Part shown: piece after piece, positions 10,886 through 21,699 of the stretch | Layout of the letters: every line of letters begins with the position of its first letter | Position numbering within the stretch: position 1 is the stretch's first letter | NCBI GenBank assembly: GCA_024349245.1 | Contig: JALDNG010000099.1 | Coordinates: 2,483,001 to 2,547,000, forward strand | Direction of reading: 5' to 3' | DNA: 64,000 bases | Source: Neodontobutis hainanensis | Taxonomy: Eukaryota > Chordata > Actinopteri > Gobiiformes > Odontobutidae | Notes under the pieces: generated by a model | What the model saw: only the letters and a program-made list of their open reading frames with translations | Databases searched by the model: none | Told to the model about the DNA's origin: nothing | Position numbers and translations under genes: made by a program

Positions 10886-12058
10886 TCATATATGTCTTTG
10901 CTTGTTTGTTTTCACCTCGTATGGCCCGTGCCATTTTGCTAGCAATTTGTTGTCACTGCTCGGTAACAGCAAAAGTACCTTCTGGCCTGGGGCAAAAACT
11001 CTGTCCTTTGCCTTCTGGTCATACCAGCTTCTCTGGTACTGCTGAGCTGCCTTCATGTTCTCCTGTGCCAACGCCGTCATGGTTTCCAGTCTCTCCCTCA
11101 TTCTTATTACATATGCTGCGATGTTATCACCTTCCGTTTCTGTACTCTCCCAGTAGTCCTTTAGCAGGTCCAGGGGTCCTCTCACCTGACGTCCATACAG
11201 CAATTCAAATGGTGAAAAGCCTGTTGATGCCTGCGGAACCTCTCTATATGCGAAGAGGAGATATGGAAGCCACTGGTCCCAATCAGTACCTGTGGTGGAG
11301 ACAAACTTTCGCAGCATGCTCTTCAAGGTCCTAATATATCTCTCCACCAGCCCGTCCGTTTGAGGGTGATATGGCGTTGTCCTAATTCCTTTTACCCCCA
11401 ACAGCTGGTAGACCTGTCTCAACATTTTAGACATGAAGTTAGTGCCACAATCTGTTAATATTTCTTTTGCCACCCCTACCCGTGAAAAGAGCTGTAGTAA
11501 GCAATTAGCCACCTGTTTTGCTTTAATTGAGCGCAGGGGGAAAGCTTCTGGGTACCGGGTAGCATAGTCACAAATAACTAGAATATACCGATTCCCTGCT
11601 GAGCTCCTTTCCAAAGGCCCAACAATATCCATGCCAATTCTCTCAAATGGGGTTCCAATTATTGGTAGCGGTTGCAACTGTGCCTGTGCCACTCCTTTGC
11701 ATGCGGTTAGCTGACATTTTTCACAGGAACTACAAAATTTTGAGACTTGCACATATATGCCTGGCCACACAAACCGACTGCCAATTCTTCGCAGTGTTTT
11801 CTGAAAGGCCATGTGACCTGCCCATGGAATGGAGTGACCTAGCTCCATCACTTTGTTTCTAAACTTCTGTGGTAGGGCTAACGCATCCATTTTGTCTTTT
11901 ACCTGGTACAAAATGCCATTTTTCACCACATACCTGGTTTCCTCCAGACAGCTGACCTTTTTAACACCGTCTTGCTCCATCACCTTCTCGAACCAAGGTT
12001 TTAAGGTGGGGTCTTCCTTTTGTAACGCTCCTATGTCTGGGGGGATGTCAAACTCCAC
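10886..12058 (-). pseudogene. integrase of the Gmr1-like element
   Basis: 390 codons open. A zinc-binding HHCC region is visible (H75, H82, C109, C112). The catalytic triad is D144 (GMDIVGPL), D203 (LTDCGTNF) and E239 (TDGLVERY). The last two are separated by 35 residues, the canonical D,D(35)E spacing. The frame breaks after KWHGPYEV. The continuation (10878-10615) carries the KYQVFHINLLKEF motif that normally ends Gypsy integrases. The reading frame sits upstream of RT, the unusual order for Gypsy. Confidence 0.85.
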
Positions 12059-12582
12059 TAGACTGAGGGGTTTCGGTAGCTCTTCTTCCCCTTTCTGAGA
12101 GCCTGCAAATTTCTCCCTCCTTCTTTGGGATTTTGACTTTTATTTCTTCCTTGCTGAACCTCCAACTCTTCATCACAGAACGGCAGCTCCTCCAACATGC
12201 TCCTTGCTCTTTGGGCTCTAGTTAGGACATTACAAGGTTTAATAACTTCCTCTGACGCATTCCCAGGTTCCACAAGACCGTCCGCTCCTTGTTCTTCTCT
12301 CCCATTTCTCTCCGTCTGTGCTATCAAATCCAGGAGAGTAGGCACATCATTTCCCAGAATGACTGCCATCGGTAAGTTTTCCGCTACCGCCACGGTCATC
12401 AAGTACGTCTGATCTCCCACTGTCAGGTGTACTTCAGCTGTTGGATAACTATGTTCATCTCCATGTATGCATTTTAATGGCGTTTTGTCTCTAGACCACC
12501 TCTCTCTTGGCACCAAACTGGATTGCACTACAGACTGAAAACACCCAGAGTCCAACAATGCTTCAGTTCGTTGACCATTCAC
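12058..12582 (-). pseudogene. protease region of the Gmr1-like element
   Basis: 174 codons. ALLDSGC near residue 11 is the D-S-G active site of a Gypsy-type aspartic protease, followed by the hydrophobic strand AVILGNDV, equivalent to the usual ILG segment. It lies directly between the gag knuckle and the integrase, and overlaps the integrase start by one base in another frame. Confidence 0.7.
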
Positions 12583-13640
12583 TAGTACTGGTGTTATGAG
12601 TCCTCTTCGCCACAGTCTGTCCTGAACCCGGCCTAGGCACTGAACACAGTAACGAGTGGTTTGACTTTAATGCTGGACAAAAGTACTGTGTATGTCCCAA
12701 ATTGTTACAGTTGTAGCATCTCACATCTTGCATTTGTGGTCTAGAGGAGGGTCTTTTAGCTGGGCGTGAATGGTGGGCTGTTGCTGGTCTACTGCTGTTC
12801 ATATTAGTCTGGATTGGACCATAATCTTGTTTAGCCACAAAAGACTTGCTCGTCCGGGTGTAGTGAGGTTCCTGGTTGAAGCTGGAGGCTCTGGTCCCCT
12901 TCCGAGCTGATGTAAAGACCTCTGCCAGGCGGGCTGCATCCTTCGCTGTGGTGGCATCGTGCTCCTTGATCCAGACCTCCAGTTCGGGCTGACCATTCGG
13001 AGAAACTGCTCCAAGATGAGTTTCTCACAGATGTCTTTTATTGTTGATTTTTCAGGCTGCACCCACCGTACAAACAAGTCTTTAAGGCGAACATAGAGTT
13101 CCGTGGTGTCTCGTCCGGCTGAATTCTGAGGGCCCTGAAGCGGCGGTAAGTTTCAGCCGTTATTTCATACTTGGCTAAGATGGCTTCCTTCACCTTCTCA
13201 AAGTCTTCTGAATCTCTGATATCCATCAACACGAATGCACTGCGTCCTTTTCCGGTCAGCAGAGGTACTAAGCGGACTGCCCATTCCTCATATGGCCACC
13301 GACAGACTTGAGCCATTCTCTCAAAGGTAGTCAGGAAGTGTTCTATGTCATCGTCCGAGGCTAGTGGAAAAAGCTTGGGTTCCGTCTGCGGCCTGTATCT
13401 GTGCACTGGGCCCGTCTCTTCAGATTCCTCCCCGTCGCCATCATTGTCACCTGGTGGTTGTGCTGGTCTTTGTTCTTGTTGCTCGGAATGTATCGTCATT
13501 ACCTGCTGCTGGATGTGCTGGAACTGTTGCTGCATAGATTTCCAGCGCTGCTCCTGTAGAGACCTGTCTTTCTCTAATTTTTTGTCTCTAGTGGCCTGGG
13601 TCTCAATAAGTGACTTCACCAAGCCTGCCAGTTCCTCCAT
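12563..13640 (-). pseudogene. gag of the Gmr1-like element, frameshifted
   Basis: The N-terminal half (13640-13038) has a coiled, Gln-rich stretch (EQRWKSMQQQFQHIQQQ), then a capsid-like segment (FERMAQVCRWPYEEWAVRLV, KVKEAILAKYE). The frame shifts near 13040-13080. The C-terminal part (12838-12563) holds one CCHC knuckle, CYNCNNLGHTQYFCP (C-x2-C-x4-H-x4-C), for nucleic-acid binding. At least two frame changes separate the start from the knuckle. Confidence 0.75.
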
Positions 13641-13767
13641 TTTATCTCTTGGCCCATCACTTGCCTTGGCTCCTGGTGGTCAGTTGGCGCAACTCCATCA
13701 TCTGGTTCATCAGGTGACTTTCTTCCTGTCCTGGTCATCATGTTTCTCGTGTACTCACTGTGGCGTG

Positions 13768-13785
13768 GCAGCACTTCTGGCACCA
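13768..13785 (-). promoter_or_regulatory. candidate primer-binding site
   Basis: Just inside the 5' LTR the - strand reads TGGTGCCAGAAGTGCTG. It starts with TGG, as expected of a site pairing with a tRNA 3' CCA end. The tRNA identity is not assigned. Confidence 0.55.
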
Positions 13786-13787
13786 AA

Positions 13788-14647
13788 TGTTACGCCGGGA
13801 CCTGGTTAGCGGCTGGATGTCAGAGAGGTACGACGAGCAATGAGACACTGGAAGCACAGAGTTGCCATAGACCACTGTTTTTTCTTTTTATTTCTCTTTC
13901 TTTTTCAATAAATAATTCCAAAAGTGCTAAGTGCAAAGGTGCAATGGAGGAAGGATGAGCTCAGTTCTCTCCAGCAGTCAACCCATACTGATACTTTGAG
14001 GCGCCTTAAATATGTTTCAACTAACTGGCTAAACCCAAACCCAACCCCACAGGTAAGTTCCTTAACCTTAGCTTTTCTTAAAACCCTGTTAATAACCTCC
14101 CAAAGCAATACTAAACAATAATCCATATTTACAACCCCAAACCAATTCACAAACTCTAAAACCAAACGCCTATAATTATTTAAAACCCATAAACCATAAA
14201 ACACTGTTTCACTTCTCCCCTCTCCGTTCTCCTGCCTTGGTCTGGCCCGGAACCTTTTTAATGTTGGTTGTTCCCCCGGGGACTCTTTTGGCCAGACACC
14301 TGGAGACAAGGAACAGAGCGGTGAGTAAAACACACTACACCCCACTACACCCAACACTTAACAGCAAACACACAATTATACACATCTATTGCACATTTTG
14401 CTTCTAACTGTTTGTTCTCCTCCCAGACCGGCCGCCATCATACAACGCGCTCCGTCCGTGCCACAGGTGAAACTATAAAACAATCAATAAATTATTTAAA
14501 AACAATCGTGTGCAATGTCCTTTTTTTCATGTGCAAATTTGCATTTGTTTAAAGTGCTGTGTGCTAGACGATTGCAAAGTGCATTTCCAAAGTGACCAGT
14601 GCGCTATTCCCCATTACATTTCTGTAACGAACAGTCTGTTCGTTACA
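13788..14647 (-). repeat. 5' LTR of the Gmr1-like element
   Basis: 860 bp, TG...CA ends, with the 5-bp duplication GTAGG immediately outside. High similarity to the other LTR indicates a fairly recent insertion. Confidence 0.9.
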
Positions 14648-14652
14648 GTAGG

Positions 14653-14976
14653 CATAAGGCAGATCAATAATATAGTTGATAATTTAATGTCCCCAACTAA
14701 GCTGTAGGCCTATATACATTGAAAAAAATCAATGACATAAAATGTGCTTTTTTGCATTAAGTGGTTGCAATACATTTATTTTAGCTAAATTTAAAATAAA
14801 CATTTAGGTGACTTACTTTTCTTTTTAATGTAGCTAAATCCTTTTTTTTCTTCAGTTTAGGTTTGTTGATGGCTATAATATTTTGAGTATACATTTTGAC
14901 CCAGTGACCTAGACTCTATATGAACTAAAGTTAGATTATAAAATTCTAGCTAGTAGTCATGGAAACGTTAGCTTAC
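14653..14976 (-). other. hAT intron, 5' side
   Basis: Starts with the GTAAGC donor (- strand) at 14976 and runs to the LTR element. AT-rich with no other content recognised. Confidence 0.5.
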
Positions 14977-15387
14977 CTTGTCATTGTTGGTCACAGGGAT
15001 CTTGCTAACTAGCTTCTTGAAAGCAGGCGATTCCACCGTACTCAATAGTAACATCTCTTCGACGATATACTCTGCCAGAAGTTTTCTGACTTCACGAGGT
15101 TCAAGTGGCATAATGGCAGGCCGACAGAAATGTAATTTCTGCTGCTTTGGCTTATCACTCTTGTCCTCTGTTTTTTTTCTCTTCTCTGAAAGTTTGAGAT
15201 GTTTTTTTAAATTGCTAGTGCTGTTTCGCGACATCGACAGTTCTTTGGGTTTTACACAAAGGTTGCATTTGACTATTAAGTTTTTTTTGTCCTTATTGCT
15301 GACAAATTTGAAGTAATGAGCATACGTCCACCTCGTGAATGTACAGTCGTCTTCTGCCATCTTCATTAGCCGCTTTTCCACTGGCAA
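14977..15387 (-). pseudogene. hAT transposase exon 1, BED zinc finger
   Basis: About 137 codons are open. A BED-type finger pattern is visible: FTRWTYAHYF aromatic start, C-x2-C (CNLC), then NSTSNLKKHLK with the histidine. A basic linker follows (KRKKTEDKSDKPKQQK). The exon ends at AACAATGACAAG, followed by a consensus GTAAGC splice donor. The first Met is at 15387, and a second Met-Ala start lies about 9 codons later. It would have been the DNA-binding N-terminus of the transposase. Confidence 0.65.
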
Positions 15388-15389
15388 GC

Positions 15390-15689
15390 GCGACTCGCGA
15401 GCACAGCAGGGGCAGAAATCATGCCTCGCGACACTCCTGTAAAACCCGCCTTCACTGGATTATGTCACGCGATAACAACAAAGTTACACCAACAAGAGGG
15501 AGATTAATGAAATCTCGCGGTCTCGCAAAAGTTTTTTTTTTTTTTTTTTGTAACGCAAGCTTTGTTTAAAATGTACCGAGTAAAATATTACTGAAAATTA
15601 ATTAGTAATGCCTTACACTACTGCGTTACAGAAAAAAGTAATAAATTATTGTAATGTATTACTTTTGTAACGCGTTACTCCCAACACTG
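15390..15689 (-). repeat. hAT 5' UTR and terminal inverted repeat
   Basis: Contains TAACGCGTTACTCCCAACACTG at the outer edge, quoted here as TTACTCCCAACACTG. This is the typical hAT end, preceded by an alternating ATTAC/GTAAT-rich subterminal region. Confidence 0.6.
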
Positions 15690-17144
15690 AAAGTAAGCAC
15701 AGGTCTAGTTAACAGCACAACTAAAGCTTTTAAGAAAGAGCTTCACACTCTGCAGAAGAATTGGCAGAGTATTCTGTAATAGAGAAATTGAGTTTAACCT
15801 GGTGTTACAAAATTATTACAAAATATTTAAAAAAGTGACTGGGATTTTAAATCTGTATTGAGATACATGTACTTGTATGGCACTTTCATGTCTTATAACT
15901 TTTGTTTGTGTTGATTTCTATGTATCCGGAGCTTGTTGGTGAGATTGATGGATGTGACCATTGCTGGGTCAACATTCCTGGACATGCACCTGCCCAACGA
16001 CTCTGGTCGAGGCTTTGACCTCAGATGAACACTTTGATATCTGAGGGACGTTACGTTTGCATGAACACCAACGGGACAACAGCTCCAGGACGGATCATAC
16101 TACAGTCCTAATGGTTCATTGAAGTTATTATGCTTAAGAGAATTGATTTTAATCATTAAGAATGTGCATATGTCTCACTCCTGTTTATGTTTCTTTTTGG
16201 TATAGGGTCATGACTGGATAGGCAGGGTCAGGCCGGAGATCTTGAGTTCGATGGGACAACCAGCTTAACCTCTCGCACCTTTTTTTCATTCTTTTGGAGT
16301 GATGACATGTTTTTGATTGATACACATATTGTTGAGTTTAAACGATCAGTATAGTAATCCCTGGTGATGTTTCTGTTCTGAATTGTTGTGATCTTTTCTT
16401 CTGGGTTATCATTTAATCAGTTACCCATATTTTATAGTTTAGGCCTTGTTTGGCAGAAGGGGCGCCAGAAGGTCTTTTTCCCGGCAATAGGTCATTTACC
16501 AAATGGTTCAAATGTACTTAGGCTAGGTCAGCTGCCGCTGGGTTTTTGCTTCTGGCCGTACAATTCACATAAAGGTGGGATTTTGATTTATGCCATGTTA
16601 GGCATAAAAAGGGGGGTTATGTTATGGGGATTGTACATATCCATTAATGTTATATATTATGCTCTCACTCCTGCTCCAGTTCATATGCTTATTCACATAC
16701 AAGTATGACTTAATGTCTTCAGCTATATCTCCTATTATATATTATTATATCTATTATTATCCTATTATTATATTACTTTATCTTCTATATATCTCCTATT
16801 TGCACCAGGCTAATCCAAACAATACAAAGACATCACTTTGCACTACATCTAATCATTGTCCAGGGACACTCTGTCCTGTACACTTGGTGACACACATCTA
16901 TGACTGACACGTCAGCTCAATACCCATCCATCCACGACCCTGGAGCTGAGAGGCGGGCATAATGTAAACCTATAAAAGCTTCATGTATTGTTTACATCCT
17001 TAAGCAAAACCTTCCGCGTACCATTGCTACCGGGTGTCTGTTTTGTTTCTCTTTGCAAAGATTAAACCTGTCTATTATTTTCAAATCATATACAGTCTCC
17101 ATCGTCTGCTCATTTAATCTGTAAAATAAATTCTCGTAACTATA
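15690..17144. other. unassigned, LTR-like 3' part
   Basis: No gene is seen. The last 250 bp have TATAAAAGC near 16973, ATTAAACC near 17062 and a short downstream segment, resembling the promoter and poly(A) arrangement of an LTR. The TAAR-type 5' flank present at other copies begins abruptly at about 17145 (AAGGCAAAGTTGCAAAC). An inserted element therefore probably ends here and has removed the usual upstream block of copy 2. Around 16720-16800 is an AT-rich simple stretch. Confidence 0.3.
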
Positions 17145-17250
17145 AAGGCAAAGTTGCAAACATACCAACATGAAGACACAGACTTCTGGCTGTCAATGGA
17201 CATGAGCGGAGTCGTGTATTCTTTTTGACACTGAAAATCATTTTCTAGAT

Positions 17251-18572
17251 ATGAGTCTGAACAGGACTTACACTAACATCCATCCATGCGATGAATTTGA
17301 TAATATGACTTACATTTTTTCCAGTAATCCTTCTGTCCTCTTTGTACTGGTATATCTTTCTTTTGGACTGTTATCTACCACTGAGCCACTGGGGCGGCAG
17401 TGGCTCAGTGGCCGTCCTTCAACCGGAAGGTAGTAGTTTCGATTCCCGCTCTCCCCACAGTTCATACTGTCGTTGTGTCCTTGGGCAAGACACTTAACCC
17501 ACCTTGCCTCCAGTGTCCATAGCACTGGTGTATGAATGTGTGTGACTGTAGAGGTGTGTTTGGTGGTGGTAGAAGAAGGTTGTGAGCGCCGGTTGTGTGG
17601 CTGCCCCCCTCTCTGTCCCAGGAGTGGATGTGTGTGAATGGGGTGAGTGGAAACTTCATGTAAAAACACTGTTGTAAAAAACTTTGAGATAATTATCTGA
17701 GAAAGGTGCTATATAAATAAATTACTTACTTACTTACAACAGTTTGTGGAAACCTTCTTGTAATCATCTATTTTATTTATTTTAATCAGCTCCACAATTC
17801 CACAAATTACCTTATCCTCTCTCTGGCTGTGGCTGACCTGCTCGTTGGAATTGTAGTCTTTCCTTTCAGCATGGCACATACTGTAACCTCATGTCTCTAT
17901 CAGAAAGATGTGTTTTGTATAATACGTGACTTTATTGACGCTATACTCTGTACGTCCTCTATTCTGAACTTGTGCTGTATTTCTATTGACCGTTATTATG
18001 CCATCTGTAATCCTCTCACATATAAAATCACAGTAACTGTTCATGTGGCTGGGATCATGATCTTGGTGACTTGGAGTGTTGCTGCTATGATTGGCATCGG
18101 TGTATTTTTAGGAGGATACAGCCAAGTAAACTGTGAAGAAATGTGCTCCATTGATGTGGTACTGTCAAATGTTATGGGACCTGTTTTTTCGTTTTACGTA
18201 CCTGCAATCATCATGCTCTGTATTTATCTTAAGATTTTCTTTGTTGCTCAGAGACAGAGAAACATAATCCAGATTTCTAAATCTGGAGCTATCAGTAAAA
18301 TGGAGAGGAAGGCCACTAAAACTCTGGGCATAGTGATGGGAGTTTTCCTTTTATGTATGACCCCATTCTTTCTTTGTGCTGTCTTTCTGCATTTATCTAA
18401 TGACCCCCCACCACTCGCTCTGTTTGAAGCACTCAACTGGCTCACACTGTCCAGTTCAACGCGCAACCCTTTCATTTATGCATTCTTCTACAGCTGGTTC
18501 AGATCTGCCTGTAAAATAATATTATCTGGACTGATATTCAAAGGTGACTTTGCCAGCTCAAAATTAATGTGA
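17251..18572 (+). pseudogene. TAAR copy 2, split by a SINE
   Basis: The first part (17251-17380) encodes the N-terminus with the N4 glycosylation site NRT and the start of TM1. A 355-bp SINE then intervenes. The second part (from 17737) runs uninterrupted from TM1 through TM7 to the stop at 18572. Apart from the SINE I see no frameshift, and the coding parts would join in phase. The TM7 signature is altered from NSTLNP to SSTRNP. Residue 14 is Asp where other copies have Phe. The codon choice is near-identical to the other copies. Known family role: olfactory amine receptor. Confidence 0.85.
17381..17736 (+). repeat. tRNA-headed SINE inside TAAR copy 2
   Basis: The head is GGCAGTGGCTCAGTGG with TTCGATTCCCGCTC as B box, and the tail is GGTGCTATATAAATAA followed by TTAC repeats. 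The shared family body is GTCCTTGGGCAAGACACTTA. It splits the receptor at about residue 43. No clean target duplication is evident because the left junction contains a short inverted copy of the head (CTGAGCCACTG). Confidence 0.85.
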
Positions 18573-18837
18573 CGTGGTGCTTGTATCAGATAATACTATC
18601 TCGAACCTTGGATCTCAACTGGTGGGTCAGCACCTAAAAGTTGGGTCACAGGCCTATTCTTGCAGGGCTAAAAAACTCAAATCAGTGCTGTCAATCAATG
18701 AAAATTGTGGATAAACAACAATGCAGTGGTTAAATAAAAATGCTTGAAATGTTGAATATTTAGACAATCCACTTTGCCTCCAATCACTTCAGAGACTACC
18801 TAGCTAACATTTTCAGATAAATATTTCAACAATGTAA
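18573..18837 (+). repeat. TAAR copy 2 3' flank
   Basis: Closely matches the 3' flank of copy 4 (53002-53518), with a shorter middle. Non-coding. Confidence 0.6.
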
Positions 18838-19468
18838 GGCAAGGCAGTTTATTTACAAAGCACAATTCGTACACTGGGTCATTCAAAGTGCTTTACAGAA
18901 ATAAAAGTCAAATTTAAAATACATAGACAAAATTTTGAATAAGAAGCATAAGAAAAATAAAAAGATTTAAAGACAAAGAGTGCAGATTAAAAACACTTTA
19001 GGTTGTCTTTACTGAATGTAGGAAGAGGAGCTAAAGAGGAAGGTTTTTAACCTCCCCTTAAACATTGTTAAAGTTGAGGCTTGTTTTACTTCATCTGGGA
19101 GGCTGTACCAGATTTTTGCTCCATGAAACTTAAACACCGCTTCACCCTGTTTAGTTCTAACTCTGTCCAGAAGGTGTCCCAGATGTTTTTAGACTCCGAG
19201 AAAGTTAATAAGAAACTAGCATTTCAGAAATATATTCTGGTGCTAAACCATTTAGAGACTTGTAAACCAGCAGTGCTGTTTTAAAGTCTATTCCCTGAGC
19301 AACAGGAAGCCAGTACAGAGATTTTAAAACTGGAGTGATGTGGTTGTACTTCCTGGTGTTAGTTAGAACCCGAGCAGCAGCGTTCTGAATAAGCTGCAGC
19401 TGTCTTAACCCTCGTTTTGAGAGACCAGTGAGCAGGCCGTTACAGTAATCTAACCCAGTGGTTACCAA
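18838..19468 (-). mobile_element. L2/CR1-like LINE 3' end
   Basis: Reading from 19468: DYCNGLLTGL, LQLIQNAAARVLT, HITPVLKSLYWLPV and the LVYKSLNGLAPEYI motif. These are the conserved C-terminal segment of L2/CR1-type LINE proteins. The 3' UTR runs down to the AAGGCAAGGCAG end at 18838. The same 3' end lies downstream of copies 4 (53519) and 5 (62482). Confidence 0.75.
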
Positions 19469-19640
19469 GCTTTTTTGTCTTGTGGACCCCCATGGCTATT
19501 TAATCATACCATGAGTACCCACTCATATATGTCGATGATTCTTCAGAAAGTGGTCATATAAAGTGTATAACATCTGATTAGTGTATGTGGCCCATAATGT
19601 CTGCCGGGATACTATAAAACAACAGAAATGACTTACATTA
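19457..19640. repeat. possible hAT-type MITE remnant
   Basis: CAGTGGTTACCAAGC followed by TTGTGGACCCCC resembles a widespread fish non-autonomous hAT repeat with a CAGTGGTT start. The opposite end was not found. Confidence 0.25.
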
Positions 19641-19644
19641 GATA

Positions 19645-19865
19645 CAGTTGTGGTCATAGGTAGGTAAACTTTTGATCAGGGACATTTGAGTAGTTTCTGT
19701 TGTCATTATGATTTAAATAGAGTAAACACAATTGTTTGACAATAAATGGTTTCACCCAACCACTAACTATGAGTGAAAGAAAGTTGTGTTATCATGTATA
19801 TTCTCTGAAAAATAGCCAAACAATCACAAATTCTGCCAGGGTATGTAAACTTATGAGCACAACTG
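19645..19865. mobile_element. Tc1-type MITE
   Basis: 221 bp bounded by inverted ends CAGTTGTGGTCATA and TATGAGCACAACTG, with TA on each side (19643-19644 and 19866-19867). It has no coding capacity. Confidence 0.75.
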
Positions 19866-20032
19866 TATATTAGTAACTAGCTATTTACAGTGCAAAAATC
19901 CTAAATTTAAAGTATGTAGCAGACCCAGGATCAAGTCACAAATTCCACCCGGTTTAACTGTCTGTATTTGAATTATCAGTGTTGTTTCCAATCCACGAAA
20001 CAAGTAGGCAATTTGATTAACACTGATTGGCT

Positions 20033-20611
20033 GTAATGTGGGACTGAGGACTCAAATGCGCACAAGACAGTGAAGGTAAGTGATTCTTTATTTAAGTACA
20101 GATAGTGACAGGAAGCTGGATAGGAGATCTGAGACTGTAGTCCGTGCTGAGGCACTGCGCTGATGGCTGAAGTGAAGTCGTGAATTGGAACCAAGCCGAG
20201 GAGCTGGACCGAGAGTTGGAGTTGAGCCGTGGAGCTAAGCCGAAGCCTGGTGCCGAGCCGTTGACTGGAGACCAAGCCGGGAAGCTGGGCTGAGAGTTGG
20301 AGTGAGCCGTAGAGCTGCGTCGAAGCCTGGAGCCGAGCCGGTGACTGGAGACCAAGCCGAGGAACTGGGCTGCTAGCTGGAGTCCAAACCTGAGACCTGG
20401 AGCGAGGGCTATAATAAGAGCTGTAACAACGCTGGAAACATTCACACAAAGTCTGCTGAACGATCTGGCAGGGAAGAGGTGGACAGGAGCGGATTATATA
20501 CCTCACTGATGGTAATAGATTGCAGGTGCTTGGAACAGGTGGCAGTGATGAGATGAAGGAAGGAGAAGGAAAGTGGAGCGGATCCCTGAGAGAGACGGAG
20601 AGGATCTGACA
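20033..20611 (-). repeat. 3' LTR of the chromovirus
   Basis: It starts TGTCAGATCC directly after the polypurine tract. The outer end is placed at the TG near 20033 by eye. It contains about two tandem units of ~80 bp (20193-20360) rich in GAGCCG and GACTGGAGACCAA, which give a meaningless open frame on the - strand. Confidence 0.6.
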
Positions 20612-20628
20612 GAACCCCCCCCTCAAGG
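20612..20628 (-). promoter_or_regulatory. polypurine tract of the chromovirus
   Basis: The + strand reads GAACCCCCCCCTCAAGG, so a purine run on - sits immediately before the LTR start TGTCAG. Confidence 0.7.
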
Positions 20629-21176
20629 AACGACACCGGACGTTCCAACTGACTGTCCGGGGTGTGAAGCATGGAAGTCCCTAATTAACTGTGGATCCAG
20701 AATGTGGCGGGCAGGAGCCCAAGAACGTTCTTCTGGACCATACCCCTCCCAGTCCACCAGGTACTGAATGCCTCGACCACGGCGTCTAGATCTAAGGAGC
20801 CGTCGCACCGAATATGCCGGAGCACCTCCAACGAGCTGGGCGGAGGCGGGGTCCTGGTGGCGGGAACCAGAGGACTCTCCTGAAGGGGCTTGATCCTGGA
20901 AACATGAAAGGTTGGGTGAATCTGCATAGACCGAGGAAGCTTCAATCTTACCGCCACCGGGTTGATGATCTTCACTATAGTGAAGGGACCAATGAATCGT
21001 GGAGCCAATTTCTTAGACTCCACTCTGAGAGGAATGTCTCTGGTGGAGAGCCAGACCCGATCCCCTACCTTGTACTGGGGACTCGTGGTGGCTTGTGGTG
21101 ACGATTTGCCGCTGTCGAATACTGGGTGGAAGCTCGTAGGAGAGCCGCACGAGCCCTGTTCCATGTCCCTCTGCAA
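20623..21176 (-). pseudogene. integrase C-terminus and chromodomain
   Basis: The integrase end shows YKVGDRVWLSTRDIPLR, PRFIGPFTIV and HPTFHVSRIKP (the GPF module). A chromodomain follows in another frame at 20808-20623: IQYLVDWEGYGPEERSW and PQLIRDFHASHP, including the aromatic and acidic residues typical of methyl-lysine readers. One frame change separates the two. Confidence 0.8.
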
Positions 21177-21206
21177 CGGCGGATGAGGGCTTGGACAGAC
21201 GGAACA

Positions 21207-21693
21207 TTAGCCTCCTCTCTTGGGCCGGGAATAGTGGGGCTGGAACCCGTAAACGCACTGGAAAGGAGATATTCCAGTTGCTGAGCTTGACAAGGAGTTG
21301 TGGGCGTACTCCACCCACAACAGCTGAGAGGACCAAGAGGATTGGGTTTGTCCAGCCAAACACCTCAAGGCCGACTCCATCTCCTGGTTCAACCATTCCG
21401 TCTGTCCATTGGACTGCAGGTGAAATCAGAGGACAAGCTGACTGTAGCCCCTAAAAGAGAGCAAAACTCCGCCAAACTGTAGAGGTAAACTGGGGTCCCC
21501 GGTCCGACACAATGTCCATTGGTAGTCCATGGATCCGGAAGACATTCTGGAGTACCAGTTCTGCAGTCTCCTTTGCTGAGGGCAACTTAGGCAGAGCTAT
21601 GAGGTGAGCCATCTTCGAGAACCGGTCAATGATGGAAAGGATCACCGTGTTGCCATTTGATTCCGGGAGACCGGTAACGAAATCCAGAGACAT
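21207..21693 (-). pseudogene. integrase catalytic core of the chromovirus
   Basis: SLDFVTGLPES with the first catalytic D, ILSIIDRFSKMAHLI, and IVSDRGPQFTS with the second D are in one frame (21693-21451). The rest, including EYAHNSL and TGISPFQCVYG, is in another frame (21392-21207). The intervening segment with the catalytic E is frameshifted. Confidence 0.8.
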
Positions 21694-21699
21694 ATGAGA

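Larger units (their letters stand above)
8426..14647 (-). mobile_element. Gmr1-like Ty3/Gypsy LTR retrotransposon, integrase before RT
   Basis: Complete-length insertion flanked by the 5-bp duplication GTAGG (8421-8425 and 14648-14652). Both LTRs begin TGTTACGCC and end GTTCGTTACA. Reading on the - strand: 5' LTR, primer site, gag with a zinc knuckle, DSG protease, integrase, reverse transcriptase, RNase H, polypurine tract, 3' LTR. Placing integrase upstream of RT is the Ty1/copia order, but the RT (YLDD) and integrase sequences are Gypsy-type. That combination is known from the Gmr1 group of deuterostome Gypsy elements. Several frameshifts mean it is not autonomous now. Confidence 0.85.
6075..15689 (-). 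mobile_element. hAT transposon (BED-finger type) split by two retroelements
   Basis: The 5' terminal repeat is at the high end (CCAACACTG at 15681-15689). The pieces in order on the - strand are: exon 1 with a BED-like finger (14977-15387); an intron with GTAAGC donor at 14976 and TTTTTCAG acceptor at 8156; the start of exon 2 (8043-8155); a LINE insertion (6527-8042); and the catalytic part of exon 2 (6075-6526). The 6.2-kb LTR element lies inside the intron. The phase across the intron is 0 on both sides. The 3' end of the transposon is missing, and an early frameshift in exon 2 shows it is dead. Confidence 0.65.

Noticed and set aside
2115..15689. A single hAT element spanning both CAGTGTTGG ends
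   Set aside because: The 8-bp flanks differ (GTCGCAGG versus AAAGTAAG) and the transposase types at 2600-3935 and 14977-15387 differ, so these are at least two elements.
15930..17140. Complete solo LTR upstream of TAAR copy 2
   Set aside because: A TATA and poly(A) arrangement is seen but no TG...CA ends or target duplication could be fixed.
19976..20626. 216-codon frame on the - strand
   Set aside because: It reads through the tandem repeats of the chromovirus LTR.
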